NCBI GenBank assembly: GCA_013204155.1
Contig: JABMOK010000023.1
Span: 1 to 64,000, forward strand
DNA length: 64,000 bases
Direction: 5' to 3'
DNA from: Pseudohongiella sp.
GTDB taxonomy: Bacteria; Pseudomonadota; Gammaproteobacteria; Pseudomonadales; Pseudohongiellaceae
Shown here: piece by piece, positions 8,264 to 17,137 of the stretch
How positions within the stretch are numbered: position 1 is the first letter of the stretch
Layout of the letters: every line of letters begins with the position of its first letter
The notes under the pieces: generated by a model
What the model was told of the DNA's origin: nothing
Databases searched by the model: none
The model's input: the letters and a program-made list of their open reading frames with translations, nothing else
Made by a program: the position numbers and the translations under genes

Positions 8264-9211
8264 TTAAAGCCGCTGACGCGGGAGTTGTTCCAGTCTCTCT
8301 AAGGGACAGGCCACGACATCATCCTGCCCGGAATTACGCCACTGCTTAAAGGCAATCAGTCGATAGGCCCCGCTACGCTTGGCTTTGTTCCCGCGCCGCC
8401 GAGCCTTACTGCCATCGGCTTTGCGCGTATCGAAGGTGAATAACTGGTAATCGGCTGGCAGCAAGGCTTGTAATTCGAGCAGAGAGGAAATAGACAGGGC
8501 GTTGCCATAGCTTATCTCCACCACCATGATGGGTCGCGCCAGGTTCAGGGTTTCCCGTAGGCCCTCAAGCACATTTTTCTCAAAGCCTTCTACGTCTATC
8601 TTTAACAGCGCGATATCTTGCAGCTGCCTTGCTTGCAGATACTCATCGCCCCTTACCAGATTCAGCTTGCCTAAATTGGTGTTTCCCTTAGCCACAGTGC
8701 TGGCGTCGAAAGAGCCGATTCCTTGATTGCGGCCGGTAGGGGCAAAAAAGTCCAATTGCTCCGTTTTATTACTAAGCCCCAGCGGATGCAGTTCGATGTT
8801 TTTGATCTGGTTCAGGCGAATATGCTGTTCTAATTTGCCACTGACAGCCCCGTAGGGCTCGAAGGCATGGACCTGAGCGGCGTAGTTGGACATGAACAGG
8901 GAATGTTGGCCAATGTTTGCGCCTATATCGAAGAATTGCGCCGCCGCCTGGCCGGCTTCGTTGCTGAGGCACTGCAGGGTGTCTCTGAGGAAAAATAACA
9001 GCGGCTTCTCGAAGGCATCGTAGTAGAAAATATTGAATTCGATGTTGTTGTTGAGATTACCTTCATAACGTAGGCCATAGAAATCTTTGCTGAACGGAGC
9101 ATCCGCTACCTCCCCGTAGGCGCAGAGCTTTTTGTACACACTCTTTTTGTACTTGCGACTTATCCAGGTTTGATGCCAGACGAAACTAAAAATTCCTTGA
9201 ATTGGGTTCAT
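8264..9211 (-). CDS. FkbM-family SAM-dependent methyltransferase
   Basis: A 315-residue protein with the FkbM methyltransferase core. The SAM-binding motif is FFDIGANIGQHSLF, followed by VHAFEPYG, a second acidic SAM-contact strand. A third block is LLKIDVEGFEKNVLEGL, diagnostic of the FkbM family (IDVEGxE). These enzymes O-methylate sugars or small molecules, and members near surface-polysaccharide genes are common, but no such genes are here. The C-terminal 50 residues contain a basic patch (RKADGSKARRRGNKAKR). It is transcribed alone on the minus strand. Confidence 0.9.
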   Translation of the reverse strand: MNPIQGIFSFVWHQTWISRKYKKSVYKKLCAYGEVADAPFSKDFYGLRYEGNLNNNIEFNIFYYDAFEKPLLFFLRDTLQCLSNEAGQAAAQFFDIGANIGQHSLFMSNYAAQVHAFEPYGAVSGKLEQHIRLNQIKNIELHPLGLSNKTEQLDFFAPTGRNQGIGSFDASTVAKGNTNLGKLNLVRGDEYLQARQLQDIALLKIDVEGFEKNVLEGLRETLNLARPIMVVEISYGNALSISSLLELQALLPADYQLFTFDTRKADGSKARRRGNKAKRSGAYRLIAFKQWRNSGQDDVVACPLERLEQLPRQRL

Positions 9212-9554
9212 AGCCTGTCGCGTTTGTGTCCATAGCGGACGTGAGCGGATGTTTTCCGCTCGATTTGGTGGCGCGCGGGGATAAGGTGCAAGGGTAACGG
9301 GTTTTGCTCAGGCTTTAAATACCGGCTGGCTTGATTTGTCTTAAGACGCCGGCATGATTGGGGACCCGATTCGGGTCTTATCGGACAGTTTGGCAGCAAG
9401 AATAGTGCTCATTATGTGAAGTGTGTTGCATTTTTGTAACGCCCAGGGAGTCGGGGTCTGGTAATGGGCGGGGTTTTGACAATAATACACAAGCTACTCG
9501 GATAAAAAGTCTTCGCCAAGCCTTAGGTGGCTAGCTTAGAATTTGATTACCGCA

Positions 9555-9590
9555 CCAAGAGGGTCGAACCTCGCAGTCTGACCCTCTTGG
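9555..9590. repeat. Perfect 11-bp inverted repeat
   Basis: CCAAGAGGGTC (9555-9565) and GACCCTCTTGG (9580-9590) are exact inverted copies 14 bp apart. No T-run follows on either strand, so it is not a standard terminator. The minus-strand reading contains GGTTCGACC, but no tRNA fold can be made. Confidence 0.7.
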
Positions 9591-9624
9591 TAAAGTAGCG
9601 TTCCCGGTCGCTGTCTGGCGAATT

Positions 9625-9673
9625 TCCCGTACAATTTTCCGCACTGTCTCCCGTACTATTTTCCGTACAATCG
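9625..9673. repeat. Degenerate direct repeats CCGTAC(A/T)ATTTTCC
   Basis: Three neighbouring units share CCGTACAATTTTCCG, CCGTACTATTTTCCG and CCGTACAATCGCC, just upstream of the MTIP gene. They belong to the pattern of short tandem duplications seen in many gaps of this window. Confidence 0.55.
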
Positions 9674-9797
9674 CCTCATTCGCTCCTCGAATTCAGTTCG
9701 ACACGTTGTGGTTTGCTCCGTTTGCTGTTTCTGTGCCGAATTTGCCTTAGCAAATAAGGTGGCGTATGTTCAGACCCCCATAGTAATGAGAAAGCCC

Positions 9798-10559
9798 ATG
9801 TTAGCGATTATTGGTGGCAGCGGATTATCCAGTCTGGACAGTTTCGAGCAGGTCCAGGAGAAAGCCATAAAGACACCCTATGCTAGAGCCAGGGTTCGGG
9901 TGAATCTGTTTACTCTCGGTGATACTCAATTCGCGTTCTTGCCCCGGCACGGTAAGAAGCATGCAATACCGCCGCACAAAGTGAACTATCGCGCCAATAT
10001 TTGGGCGCTTTCCAGCATCGGAGTGAAACAGATCGTCGCGATCAATGCGGTGGGGGGTATTCACGACAAGCTTGGGCCGGGCAGTTTTGCTGTGCCCGAT
10101 CAACTTATCGATTACAGCTTCGGGCGTGATGGAACGTTCTTTGAAACAGGTTTGAATCAAGTCACACATATCGATTTTAGCCATCCCTACACGGAAACCC
10201 TGCGGCAACAGCTTCTGCACGCCGTTAACCACGTCAATAAGCAAGCAAAAATTCAACGCGCCCTGATGGATGGCGGAGTTTACGCCTGTACTCAGGGTCC
10301 CAGATTAGAAACGGCCGCTGAAATTCAGCGCCTGCAAAGAGACGGCTGCGCTATGGTGGGAATGACTGGCATGCCGGAAGCGGCGCTGGCGAGAGAATTG
10401 GATATTGCCTATGCTTGCCTGGCGTTATCGGTTAACTGGGCGGCGGGCCTGGCGGAGGAACTGATCAGTCTCGATGAAATTCATCGGGTATTGGCACAGG
10501 GGATGGACTTCGTGCTGGCGGTGCTAGAGCAGGTGGTGAAAGAATCAGCCAGCGCTTAG
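9798..10559 (+). CDS. S-methyl-5'-thioinosine phosphorylase (MTIP)
   Basis: A 253-residue MTAP/PNP-family enzyme. It cleaves methylthioinosine by phosphate to hypoxanthine and methylthioribose-1-phosphate in polyamine-derived purine salvage. Visible blocks are the phosphate loop IIGGSG at the start, FLPRHGKKHAIPPHKVNYRAN, AVGGIH, DGGVYACTQGPRLETAAEI and MVGMTGMPEAALARELDI. The sequence closely follows P. aeruginosa PA3004, a characterised MTIP, as I remember it. I chose ATG 9798, which has GAG 7 nt upstream and sits at the family start; ATG 9786 is the alternative. Gene order with csiV, mfd and gap also matches Pseudomonas. Confidence 0.9.
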   Translation: MLAIIGGSGLSSLDSFEQVQEKAIKTPYARARVRVNLFTLGDTQFAFLPRHGKKHAIPPHKVNYRANIWALSSIGVKQIVAINAVGGIHDKLGPGSFAVPDQLIDYSFGRDGTFFETGLNQVTHIDFSHPYTETLRQQLLHAVNHVNKQAKIQRALMDGGVYACTQGPRLETAAEIQRLQRDGCAMVGMTGMPEAALARELDIAYACLALSVNWAAGLAEELISLDEIHRVLAQGMDFVLAVLEQVVKESASA

Positions 10560-10586
10560 CCTGTTCAGCTTAATCGCTATTAATTT

Positions 10587-10631
10587 AATCAGTGCCAAGT
10601 CAATCGGGAGCAAGTCAATCAGTACCAGGTC
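10587..10631. repeat. Three 15-bp tandem units between MTIP and csiV
   Basis: AATCAGTGCCAAGTC, AATCGGGAGCAAGTC and AATCAGTACCAGGTC follow head to tail between the two convergent stop codons. The units differ at 3-5 positions, so this is an old duplication. Confidence 0.75.
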
Positions 10632-10658
10632 GGCCAATACCCGCTCAGTGCTGATCTT

Positions 10659-11618
10659 CTATTGGCTGTTTTCGACGTCGAATTCCGCCAGGGGAATAGC
10701 GGGTACGGCATAAGGCTCCACTAAAATAACCACCCCCAGCGCCGGGTGATCAATGTAATGAAACTCTGTGCTGCGCATCTCTCGACTCTGTTGTAAATGG
10801 AAGACGCGATTGATTGCGTAGTTGAACTGACCGCCGGTTGGCTGCGTCGAACTCTCTAAGCTCAGGGATTTCACTCTATTCTCCGCTTTCATCTGTGCGG
10901 GAATTTCTGGTAATTGCCAGTCACCATTGGGATCAATTGCAGCGCCGAACTCTGCCAGCCAAAGATTGGTGTCGATCGTTATCCTGTCGCGATTGTCGTT
11001 GAAGTGCAGGTTAACAGTTCCCTGTAGTTCATGTTGCTCGCCGTATTGCCGCCCACCTTCCAGGTAAATTGGAATCGCCTGGGGCGGATCCTGCAACGGT
11101 TGGCGCCATAAGCCATGAAACAGCAGTCGGTGATCTTCCGCTCGCTGGATAGCGCGATTGGTTTGTTGGAAATCGCTTTCCTTGAGCGGAAGCTGGACCA
11201 GGGCATCTCGCTGGAAATCGAAGAAACGAAATCCGCTGCCCGGTGTTGCCGGTCGTGGCGCGGTTGCCAATATCAATGGCTCAAGCGTGGGTGAGCTTTG
11301 TAGTTCAATTTCCAGTGCGTTTTCCAAAATCGGTGTTTCAGCCTGCTCAGCTTCCTCAACAAACCAATCCTCGAGTAACAGCAGGTCACTTGCCTGTCGC
11401 AAGCGCTGAATAGGCTTTGGATAACGCAGTGTCAGTCTGTCAGCCTGCCACTGTTCCTCGTCTCGATCTGACGGGGATTCGTTGCTGAAGATCGAAATTT
11501 CTATCTGAAACCAGCGTTCGTCACTCTGGGCCAGGACTGACGGTGCCGAAAACCCCGTCGCCACAATCAGGCCAGCGGCTAACAAGGTAAAACGTCTTAA
11601 TGTGCTTTGGCCAGGCAT
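10659..11618 (-). CDS. csiV: CsiV-like protein
   Basis: A 319-residue protein with a signal peptide (hydrophobic residues 10-30, cleavage near VLAQS). The family-typical opening of the mature part is WFQIEISIFSNES. The C-terminal block SREMRSTEFHYIDHPALGVVILVEPY is also characteristic of the CsiV family. The family name comes from a Shewanella cell-division/peptidoglycan-related factor; function elsewhere is unproven. It lies 14 bp downstream of mfd on the same strand, as in Pseudomonas (PA3003 after PA3002), so the two are probably co-transcribed. Confidence 0.82.
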   Translation of the reverse strand: MPGQSTLRRFTLLAAGLIVATGFSAPSVLAQSDERWFQIEISIFSNESPSDRDEEQWQADRLTLRYPKPIQRLRQASDLLLLEDWFVEEAEQAETPILENALEIELQSSPTLEPLILATAPRPATPGSGFRFFDFQRDALVQLPLKESDFQQTNRAIQRAEDHRLLFHGLWRQPLQDPPQAIPIYLEGGRQYGEQHELQGTVNLHFNDNRDRITIDTNLWLAEFGAAIDPNGDWQLPEIPAQMKAENRVKSLSLESSTQPTGGQFNYAINRVFHLQQSREMRSTEFHYIDHPALGVVILVEPYAVPAIPLAEFDVENSQ

Positions 11619-11632
11619 GCAGATAATCCGGG

Positions 11633-14600
11633 TTAAGTTACTTGCCGTTCAACGATTTTGAATTTATCCAGCAATTCACTGATGAAGTCCAGTTTATCAT
11701 CGGCGTCGCTGCAATTATGAACAAATTGTAGCTGATTAGCGCTGCCCAGTTTGTAAAGCGCCGGTGCGCCCTGAATCATCTGCACAATCGAAAGCGGGTC
11801 GACTCGGGTTTGGGCGGAGAATTCAATGCGCCCGCTGCTGATATTGGCGTCGATCTTCTTGATTCCATAGGTCTCGGCCTTGAGTTTTAGCTGGGTTAAG
11901 CGGAATAGCAGCTTCAGCGGTCTGGGCAGCAGGCCAAAGCGATCGATCATCTCGACCTGTAGCTCTCGCAGCTCATCATCATCGAGTGTCGCCGAGATTC
12001 GTTTATACATGATCAGTCTAATGTGCACGTCCGGTAAATAATCTTCAGGAATGAGGGCGGGTATTCTGAGATTAACCTCGATGGATTTATCCAGATCCAG
12101 CTCCGGATTCGGCGTGCGTCCTGCCCTGATCGCAGCGACCGCCGATTCCAGCATTTCGGTATACAGCGAGAAGCCAATTTTTTGCATATGACCGCTCTGT
12201 TCGTCGCCTAACAATTCACCGGCGCCGCGAATTTCAAGATCATGGCTTGCCAGGGTAAAACCGGCACCCAGTGTCGTGGCCGATTGAATGGCTTCAATTC
12301 TTTTCAGCGCCCCTGGGCTAAGCTTGTTGTGACTTGGCAGCAGTAGATAGGCATAGGCCTGATGATGGGAGCGACCGACTCGGCCGCGCAGTTGATGCAG
12401 CTGAGCCAGGCCGAATTTATCGGCCCGATGAATCAGGATCGTATTGGCGCTTGGTATGTCGATACCGGTCTCGATGATGGTGGTGCACAACAAAATGTTA
12501 TAGCGCTTGTGATAAAAGTCGGCCATGACTTTTTCCAGTTCGCGCTCTGCCATCTGCCCATGAGCAATGCAGATTCTTGCCTGAGGGACTAATTCCTGTA
12601 AGTGCTGCGCGGCTCTATCGATTGATTTTACTTCGTTGTGCAAGAAGAAAACCTGGCCGCCACGTAATAATTCACGCGAGATGGCTTCCTTGATCAGGCT
12701 GTCCTGTTGTTCGCGTACAAAAGTTTTTACCGAGAGGCGACGCGCAGGGGGCGTGACGATTAATGACAGATCACGGATACCCGACAACGCCATGTTTAAA
12801 GTGCGCGGTATTGGCGTCGCGGTAAGAGTGAGAATGTCGACATTGGCGCGCAGAGATTTTAGTTTTTCTTTCTGTCTGACGCCAAAACGATGCTCTTCGT
12901 CAATGATAAGCATTCCCAGATTATCGTAATCGATTTCGCCATTTAACAACTTGTGAGTGCCGATGAGGATATCTACTTTTCCGGCCGCCACATTTTTCAG
13001 ACTTTCATTCTGCTCGCTGGTGGATTTGAAACGGGAGATTACATCGACAACGATCGGCCAGTCAGCGAAACGATCTTTAAAGCTTTCATAATGCTGCTGA
13101 GCGAGCAGGGTAGTTGGAACCAGTATCGCTACCTGTTTATTGTTCTGTACGGCGACGAAGGCGGCTCGCATTGCAACTTCGGTTTTTCCAAAGCCGACAT
13201 CGCCACAAACCAGTCGGTCCATGGTGCGTTCGCTTCTCATGTCTTCGATTACCGCTTCGATGGCGTTTTCCTGATCGGGGGTTTCTTCGAAGGGGAAACT
13301 GGCAGAAAATTTCTCATAGTCTTCGGCATCACAGGTATATTTAAAGCCTTTTTTCGCTTCTCGTTGCGCGTAGATATTGAGTAGCTCGGCGGCGACGTCG
13401 CGAATTTTTTCTGCGGCTTTGCGTTTGGTTTTTTGCCAGTGATCGGTGCCCAGATGATTAATCGGCGCGGCTTCTTGTTCCGCGCCGCTGTAGCGGCTGA
13501 TCAGATGTAAGGAAGCTACCGGCACATACAGCTTGGCGTCGTTGGCATATTCGAGAGTCAGAAACTCTGTCGCCTGGCCATCGGTGGTAATGGTTTGCAA
13601 GCCGCGAAACCGTCCGACACCATGATCGATGTGAACCACCGCATCGTGGATGCGTAATTCGGTGAGGCTCTTTATGATAAAGTCGGCATTGCTTTGATTT
13701 TTCTTGCGCCGGCGGCGCTGTGCAATGCGGTTGCCGAATAGCTGTGCCTCGGTGATCAGCACCAAATTTTGCTCTGGCAGCCACATCCCCTGATCGAGGG
13801 GGGCAATGGTAATTCCGATGGACTGCTTGGCCTCTATAAATTCTTGCCAGTGCGCAAAACTTGTTGGAATAATATCTACCTGCTTAAGTATCTCAAGCAA
13901 GGTTTCTCGTCGGCCGGCAGATTCGGCGCAAAACAGCACGCGCTGATTCCCGTTGTCTGCGATAAATTGCTGCACGGCGGAGAAGGGCTTCTTCAGTTTG
14001 GCGTCGCTGGCCAGATCTGGCAGCGCCGCACTGTGCAGACTGAATGCGCTACGGCTGTCTTTAAAACTAATTTGTCTGAACTTTTTCAAGCTGGAGAGCA
14101 CGGAATCAATTGGTAGAAATATTTCTTCCGGCGTCAGTATCGGGCGATAGCGATCTATTTGTCGGTCTTCATAGCGGCTCACAATATCTTTCCAGAAATT
14201 GTCGCCCGCTTGTTTTAGATCGCCGATCCTGCAAAAGGTTGTGGTAGCAGGGAGAAAATCGAACAGGGAATTCAGTTCTTCAAAGAACAGGCTCAGATAA
14301 TATTCCAGCCCCGGGGAATTGATGCCCTCACTCACGTCCTGGTAGATCGGGCATTGTCTAAGATCGAGATCAAAACGTTCTCTGAATTCGCTGCGAAAGG
14401 CGGAGATGCCTCTTGCATCCAGTGGATATTCTCTGCCAGGTAACAGGCGTATATTGTCTACCCGATGATCAGAGCGCTGGCTTTCAGGATCAAAGATACG
14501 TAAGGTTTCGATTTCATCGCCGAGTAGATCGATGCGGAAAGGAAACCGACTACCCATGGGGTAAATATCGATGATCGAGCCGCGGACCGCGAATTCGCCA

Positions 14601-15100
14601 TGTTCAAACACAGAATCAACCGATTGATATCCGGCATTTACCAATTGTGTGCGCATTTCGCTGATAGGCAGTTCTTGCCCAATACTGAGATCGAGACTAT
14701 TGGCGCTTATATATTTTTGCGGTGGCAGTTTATGCATCAAACTGGTAATCGAGACCACCAGGATGCCCTGCTTGAGTCGCGGCAGGTGATAAAGTGCGCT
14801 CAGGCGATCGGATATGGTGTCCTGATGGGGGGAGAAATTGTCGTAAGGCAATGTTTCCCAGTCTGGCAGGCTGAAAACATCCAGCGACCCATGGGGAGTA
14901 TTACTTTTGGCGCAAAAATATCTTAGCTCGCGCTTGAACTGTTCGACTGATTCATTGTCTTCACAGACCAGTAACAGGGGACCTTCGCTATTAGCGACGG
15001 CACTGGCAATGGCGAGGCTTGTGGCCGAACCAATGGCCTGATTCCAGTAGCAGCTGAGTTGACTGTCTTCCGGCAGTGGGGGATTAAAAATATTTGCCAT
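11633..15100 (-). CDS. mfd: Transcription-repair coupling factor Mfd
   Basis: A 1155-residue ATP-dependent translocase that displaces stalled RNA polymerase from lesions and recruits UvrA. The UvrB-homologous N-terminal region occupies roughly residues 1-450, followed by the RNA-polymerase-interacting CarD-like domain near IHDAVVHIDHGVGRF. RecG-like motor motifs follow: Walker A GDVGFGKTEV (about 630), DEEHRFG (about 732), TATPIPRTL, and RGRVGRSHHQAY. The C-terminal TRCF domain ends the protein. Length matches E. coli Mfd (1148). ATG at 15100 is preferred; a TTG at 15115 would add five residues. It is divergent from gap. Confidence 0.97.
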   Translation of the reverse strand: MANIFNPPLPEDSQLSCYWNQAIGSATSLAIASAVANSEGPLLLVCEDNESVEQFKRELRYFCAKSNTPHGSLDVFSLPDWETLPYDNFSPHQDTISDRLSALYHLPRLKQGILVVSITSLMHKLPPQKYISANSLDLSIGQELPISEMRTQLVNAGYQSVDSVFEHGEFAVRGSIIDIYPMGSRFPFRIDLLGDEIETLRIFDPESQRSDHRVDNIRLLPGREYPLDARGISAFRSEFRERFDLDLRQCPIYQDVSEGINSPGLEYYLSLFFEELNSLFDFLPATTTFCRIGDLKQAGDNFWKDIVSRYEDRQIDRYRPILTPEEIFLPIDSVLSSLKKFRQISFKDSRSAFSLHSAALPDLASDAKLKKPFSAVQQFIADNGNQRVLFCAESAGRRETLLEILKQVDIIPTSFAHWQEFIEAKQSIGITIAPLDQGMWLPEQNLVLITEAQLFGNRIAQRRRRKKNQSNADFIIKSLTELRIHDAVVHIDHGVGRFRGLQTITTDGQATEFLTLEYANDAKLYVPVASLHLISRYSGAEQEAAPINHLGTDHWQKTKRKAAEKIRDVAAELLNIYAQREAKKGFKYTCDAEDYEKFSASFPFEETPDQENAIEAVIEDMRSERTMDRLVCGDVGFGKTEVAMRAAFVAVQNNKQVAILVPTTLLAQQHYESFKDRFADWPIVVDVISRFKSTSEQNESLKNVAAGKVDILIGTHKLLNGEIDYDNLGMLIIDEEHRFGVRQKEKLKSLRANVDILTLTATPIPRTLNMALSGIRDLSLIVTPPARRLSVKTFVREQQDSLIKEAISRELLRGGQVFFLHNEVKSIDRAAQHLQELVPQARICIAHGQMAERELEKVMADFYHKRYNILLCTTIIETGIDIPSANTILIHRADKFGLAQLHQLRGRVGRSHHQAYAYLLLPSHNKLSPGALKRIEAIQSATTLGAGFTLASHDLEIRGAGELLGDEQSGHMQKIGFSLYTEMLESAVAAIRAGRTPNPELDLDKSIEVNLRIPALIPEDYLPDVHIRLIMYKRISATLDDDELRELQVEMIDRFGLLPRPLKLLFRLTQLKLKAETYGIKKIDANISSGRIEFSAQTRVDPLSIVQMIQGAPALYKLGSANQLQFVHNCSDADDKLDFISELLDKFKIVERQVT

Positions 15101-15266
15101 GAATAGGTTTTGCAATGAGCCAGGCTAGAGATTGAGCTGTCGCTCCGGCATCAGGGCAGGAAAAACAGCGACCAACAGAATAGCCGGTAATTGTATCTCA
15201 AATAGCCCGGCGAAGCAGGCTTGAATAAATAAACCCTGCAAGGCTACTTAATAACAGCCTGTTGTG

Positions 15267-15295
15267 TTGCACTGGCAATCCTTTCACAAGATAAT
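15267..15295 (+). promoter_or_regulatory. Predicted sigma70 promoter of gap
   Basis: TTGCAC (15267-15272) and GATAAT (15290-15295) are separated by 17 bp, placing a start site near 15303, about 55 nt before the gap start codon. Base match only; no experimental support. Confidence 0.55.
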
Positions 15296-15357
15296 ACCGG
15301 CCTTCTCAAATCCGGTAATTAGTCGATGGCTAGTGAGCCGCCAAAAAAGGGTTTTTT

Positions 15358-16827
15358 GTGGACCGTCCAAGCGTAGATGATTATTTCGGTGACTGGAAAC
15401 AGCGCGAAGCATTAGTGCAGGAAATGATTCCTGTGATCGGCCGATTATTCAGTCAAAGGAATGTTGGCTTGTATATCTATGGGCGATCGATTCACAACCG
15501 CTCGGTGACATTTATCATGAAATCTCATCGCTTTGTGCGGCAGATAGAGCGCAATGAGATGTCAGAGTTTGAGTCACACCCGGTACTCATGGCATTAGCC
15601 AAGCTGGACCTGGAGCATGCCCAGATCGATCTGGGCAAGCTCACCGTGCGCTTTATGGAACATCTCGAGGAAAAAGGCGATGGCGCACTCGGCGTGGATG
15701 AATTTGTGCATGGCGAATTGGCTTATCTGGACGGGGTGAAGAGCAAGCCGGTTGAGAAGTGCCAGGACGTAGTGCTCTACGGTTTCGGTCGTATTGGTCG
15801 ATTGATGGCGCGATTGCTTATCGAGCGCACCAGCACCGCTGAAGTTATGCGGCTTAAGGCGATTGTGGTGCGACCAGGTGGAGAAGGTGATTTGCAGAAG
15901 CGGGCCAGCCTGTTCAACCGGGATTCGGTACACGGCGCTTTTCAGGGCACCTTGCGGGTCGATGAAAAGACGAATAGTCTGATTGCTAACGGTAACGAGA
16001 TGAAGGTGATCTATGCCAATAGTCCGGATGAGATTGATTACACCCAGTACGGGATTCATGACGCGCTGATCATTGATAACACCGGAATTTGGCGCGACAA
16101 GGAAGGCCTTTCCCTGCATCTCAAATCCAAAGGTGCGGCCAAGGTTATTCTGACGGCGCCTGGCAAAGGCGATATCAAGAATATTGTCTACGGCATTAAC
16201 GATGATCAAATTACCCCGGAAGATACGATAATTTCGGCGGCATCCTGTACCACTAATGCGATTGCCCCGGTGTTAAAAGTTTTAAATGACAAGTTTGGCA
16301 TCCAGCAAGGCCACGTGGAAACTGTGCATGCTTATACCAATGATCAAAATTTAATTGACAACTATCACAAGGGTAGTCGTCGGGGTCGGGCAGCGGCTTT
16401 GAATATGGTGCTGACTGAAACTGGCGCGGCCAAGGCCGTGGTCAAGGCGATACCCGAATTGGAAGGAAAATTAACTGGTAACGCGATAAGGGTCCCGATT
16501 CCCAATGTTTCAATGGCGATCCTGAATCTGACCCTGGAAAAGGCCGCGACCAGGGATGAGTTGAACGAATTTCTGCGGGATATTGCGCTGCACTCGAAGT
16601 TACAAAATCAGATCAGTTATACCGAGGCGGCCGATGCGGTATCCAGCGATTTCGTTGGCACCAGAGAAGCGGGGATTGTGGACTCCAATGCCACCATAGT
16701 GAATGGCAATCACTGTGTCTTGTACCTGTGGTACGACAATGAGTTTGGTTACTGCTGTCAGGTAGGCCGAATGGTGTATAAAATGGCGGGCATTACTTAT
16801 CAGCAATACCCGCTTGAAGAGAGCTAG
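15358..16827 (+). CDS. gap: Glyceraldehyde-3-phosphate dehydrogenase, long form
   Basis: A 489-residue GAPDH oxidising glyceraldehyde-3-phosphate to 1,3-bisphosphoglycerate with NAD(P). The NAD-binding GFGRIGRLMARLL begins near residue 142 and the catalytic Cys297 lies in SAASCTTNA. RGRAAALNMVLTETGAAKAV and WYDNEFGY are standard family blocks. The roughly 140-residue N-terminal extension has no recognisable fold to me. It is shared with long GAPDHs such as P. aeruginosa PA3001, as I remember it, so it is not an artefact. GTG at 15358 follows AAGGG by 7 nt. It is upstream of nqr but separated by an nqr promoter. Confidence 0.93.
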   Translation: MDRPSVDDYFGDWKQREALVQEMIPVIGRLFSQRNVGLYIYGRSIHNRSVTFIMKSHRFVRQIERNEMSEFESHPVLMALAKLDLEHAQIDLGKLTVRFMEHLEEKGDGALGVDEFVHGELAYLDGVKSKPVEKCQDVVLYGFGRIGRLMARLLIERTSTAEVMRLKAIVVRPGGEGDLQKRASLFNRDSVHGAFQGTLRVDEKTNSLIANGNEMKVIYANSPDEIDYTQYGIHDALIIDNTGIWRDKEGLSLHLKSKGAAKVILTAPGKGDIKNIVYGINDDQITPEDTIISAASCTTNAIAPVLKVLNDKFGIQQGHVETVHAYTNDQNLIDNYHKGSRRGRAAALNMVLTETGAAKAVVKAIPELEGKLTGNAIRVPIPNVSMAILNLTLEKAATRDELNEFLRDIALHSKLQNQISYTEAADAVSSDFVGTREAGIVDSNATIVNGNHCVLYLWYDNEFGYCCQVGRMVYKMAGITYQQYPLEES

Positions 16828-16957
16828 CTAGCAGCGCCACTGAACTTGTCGAAATTTACTAACAAGCCGCGTTAATAAGACGCTAATGGATAGAATTCCT
16901 GTAGGTTCGGCTGCGCAAGCCTGGGGATGAATTCAAATTGAAGCAACGGCATAGTAG

Positions 16958-16987
16958 CTGGCAATTTTAGTGGCTTAGACCTATAAT
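16958..16987 (+). promoter_or_regulatory. Predicted promoter of the nqr operon
   Basis: A perfect TATAAT (16982-16987) with CTGGCA (16958-16963) 18 bp upstream. Transcription would begin near 16994, at the left arm of a perfect hairpin, leaving a leader of about 145 nt before nqrA. Confidence 0.6.
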
Positions 16988-16992
16988 ATGCA

Positions 16993-17019
16993 CCGCTTAA
17001 AAAGCACCTTTTTAAGCGG
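16993..17019. promoter_or_regulatory. Perfect 12-bp inverted repeat at the nqr start site
   Basis: CCGCTTAAAAAG (16993-17004) and CTTTTTAAGCGG (17008-17019) are exact inverted copies around CAC. It begins 5 bp after the TATAAT. It could act as a repressor operator overlapping the start site, or as a 5'-end RNA hairpin stabilising the mRNA. Confidence 0.6.
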
Positions 17020-17038
17020 CACCAAGATTCCAATTCTT

Positions 17039-17095
17039 ATACCCAGATTTCTGCTGTTATGTGATTTTTATAACAGCGGACGGGTATTCTTTTTT
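17039..17095 (+). terminator. Terminator-like hairpin in the nqrA leader
   Basis: An inner stem GCTGTTAT/ATAACAGC (17053-17060, 17070-17077) sits inside an outer stem ATACCC/GGGTAT (17039-17044, 17082-17087), followed by TTCTTTTTT to 17095. It lies downstream of the predicted nqr promoter and 43 bp before nqrA, so it could be an attenuator. It could also end transcripts from gap. Confidence 0.55.
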
Positions 17096-17137
17096 CACGC
17101 TCGGAGTTCATGACTCCTGGCAACATAGACTTGAGCA

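Larger units (their letters stand above)
9212..9797. other. 586-bp intergenic region with no convincing gene
   Basis: Between the divergently transcribed FkbM and MTIP genes. It contains a perfect inverted repeat (9555-9590) and degenerate direct repeats (9625-9673), listed separately. Short frames in it have no recognisable protein features. Confidence 0.6.

Noticed and set aside
9208-9399. 63-codon minus-strand frame upstream of the FkbM gene
   Set aside because: Pro/Arg/His-rich with no family resemblance; probably leader or noncoding.
9555-9590. tRNA gene suggested by a GGTTCGACC on the minus strand
   Set aside because: The stems of a T arm and acceptor cannot be formed; it is a simple inverted repeat.
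12953-13384. 143-codon plus-strand frame opposite mfd
   Set aside because: Contained in mfd motor motifs; a shadow frame.
15595-16209. 204-codon minus-strand frame opposite gap
   Set aside because: Lies wholly inside a well-conserved GAPDH gene and shows no family features.
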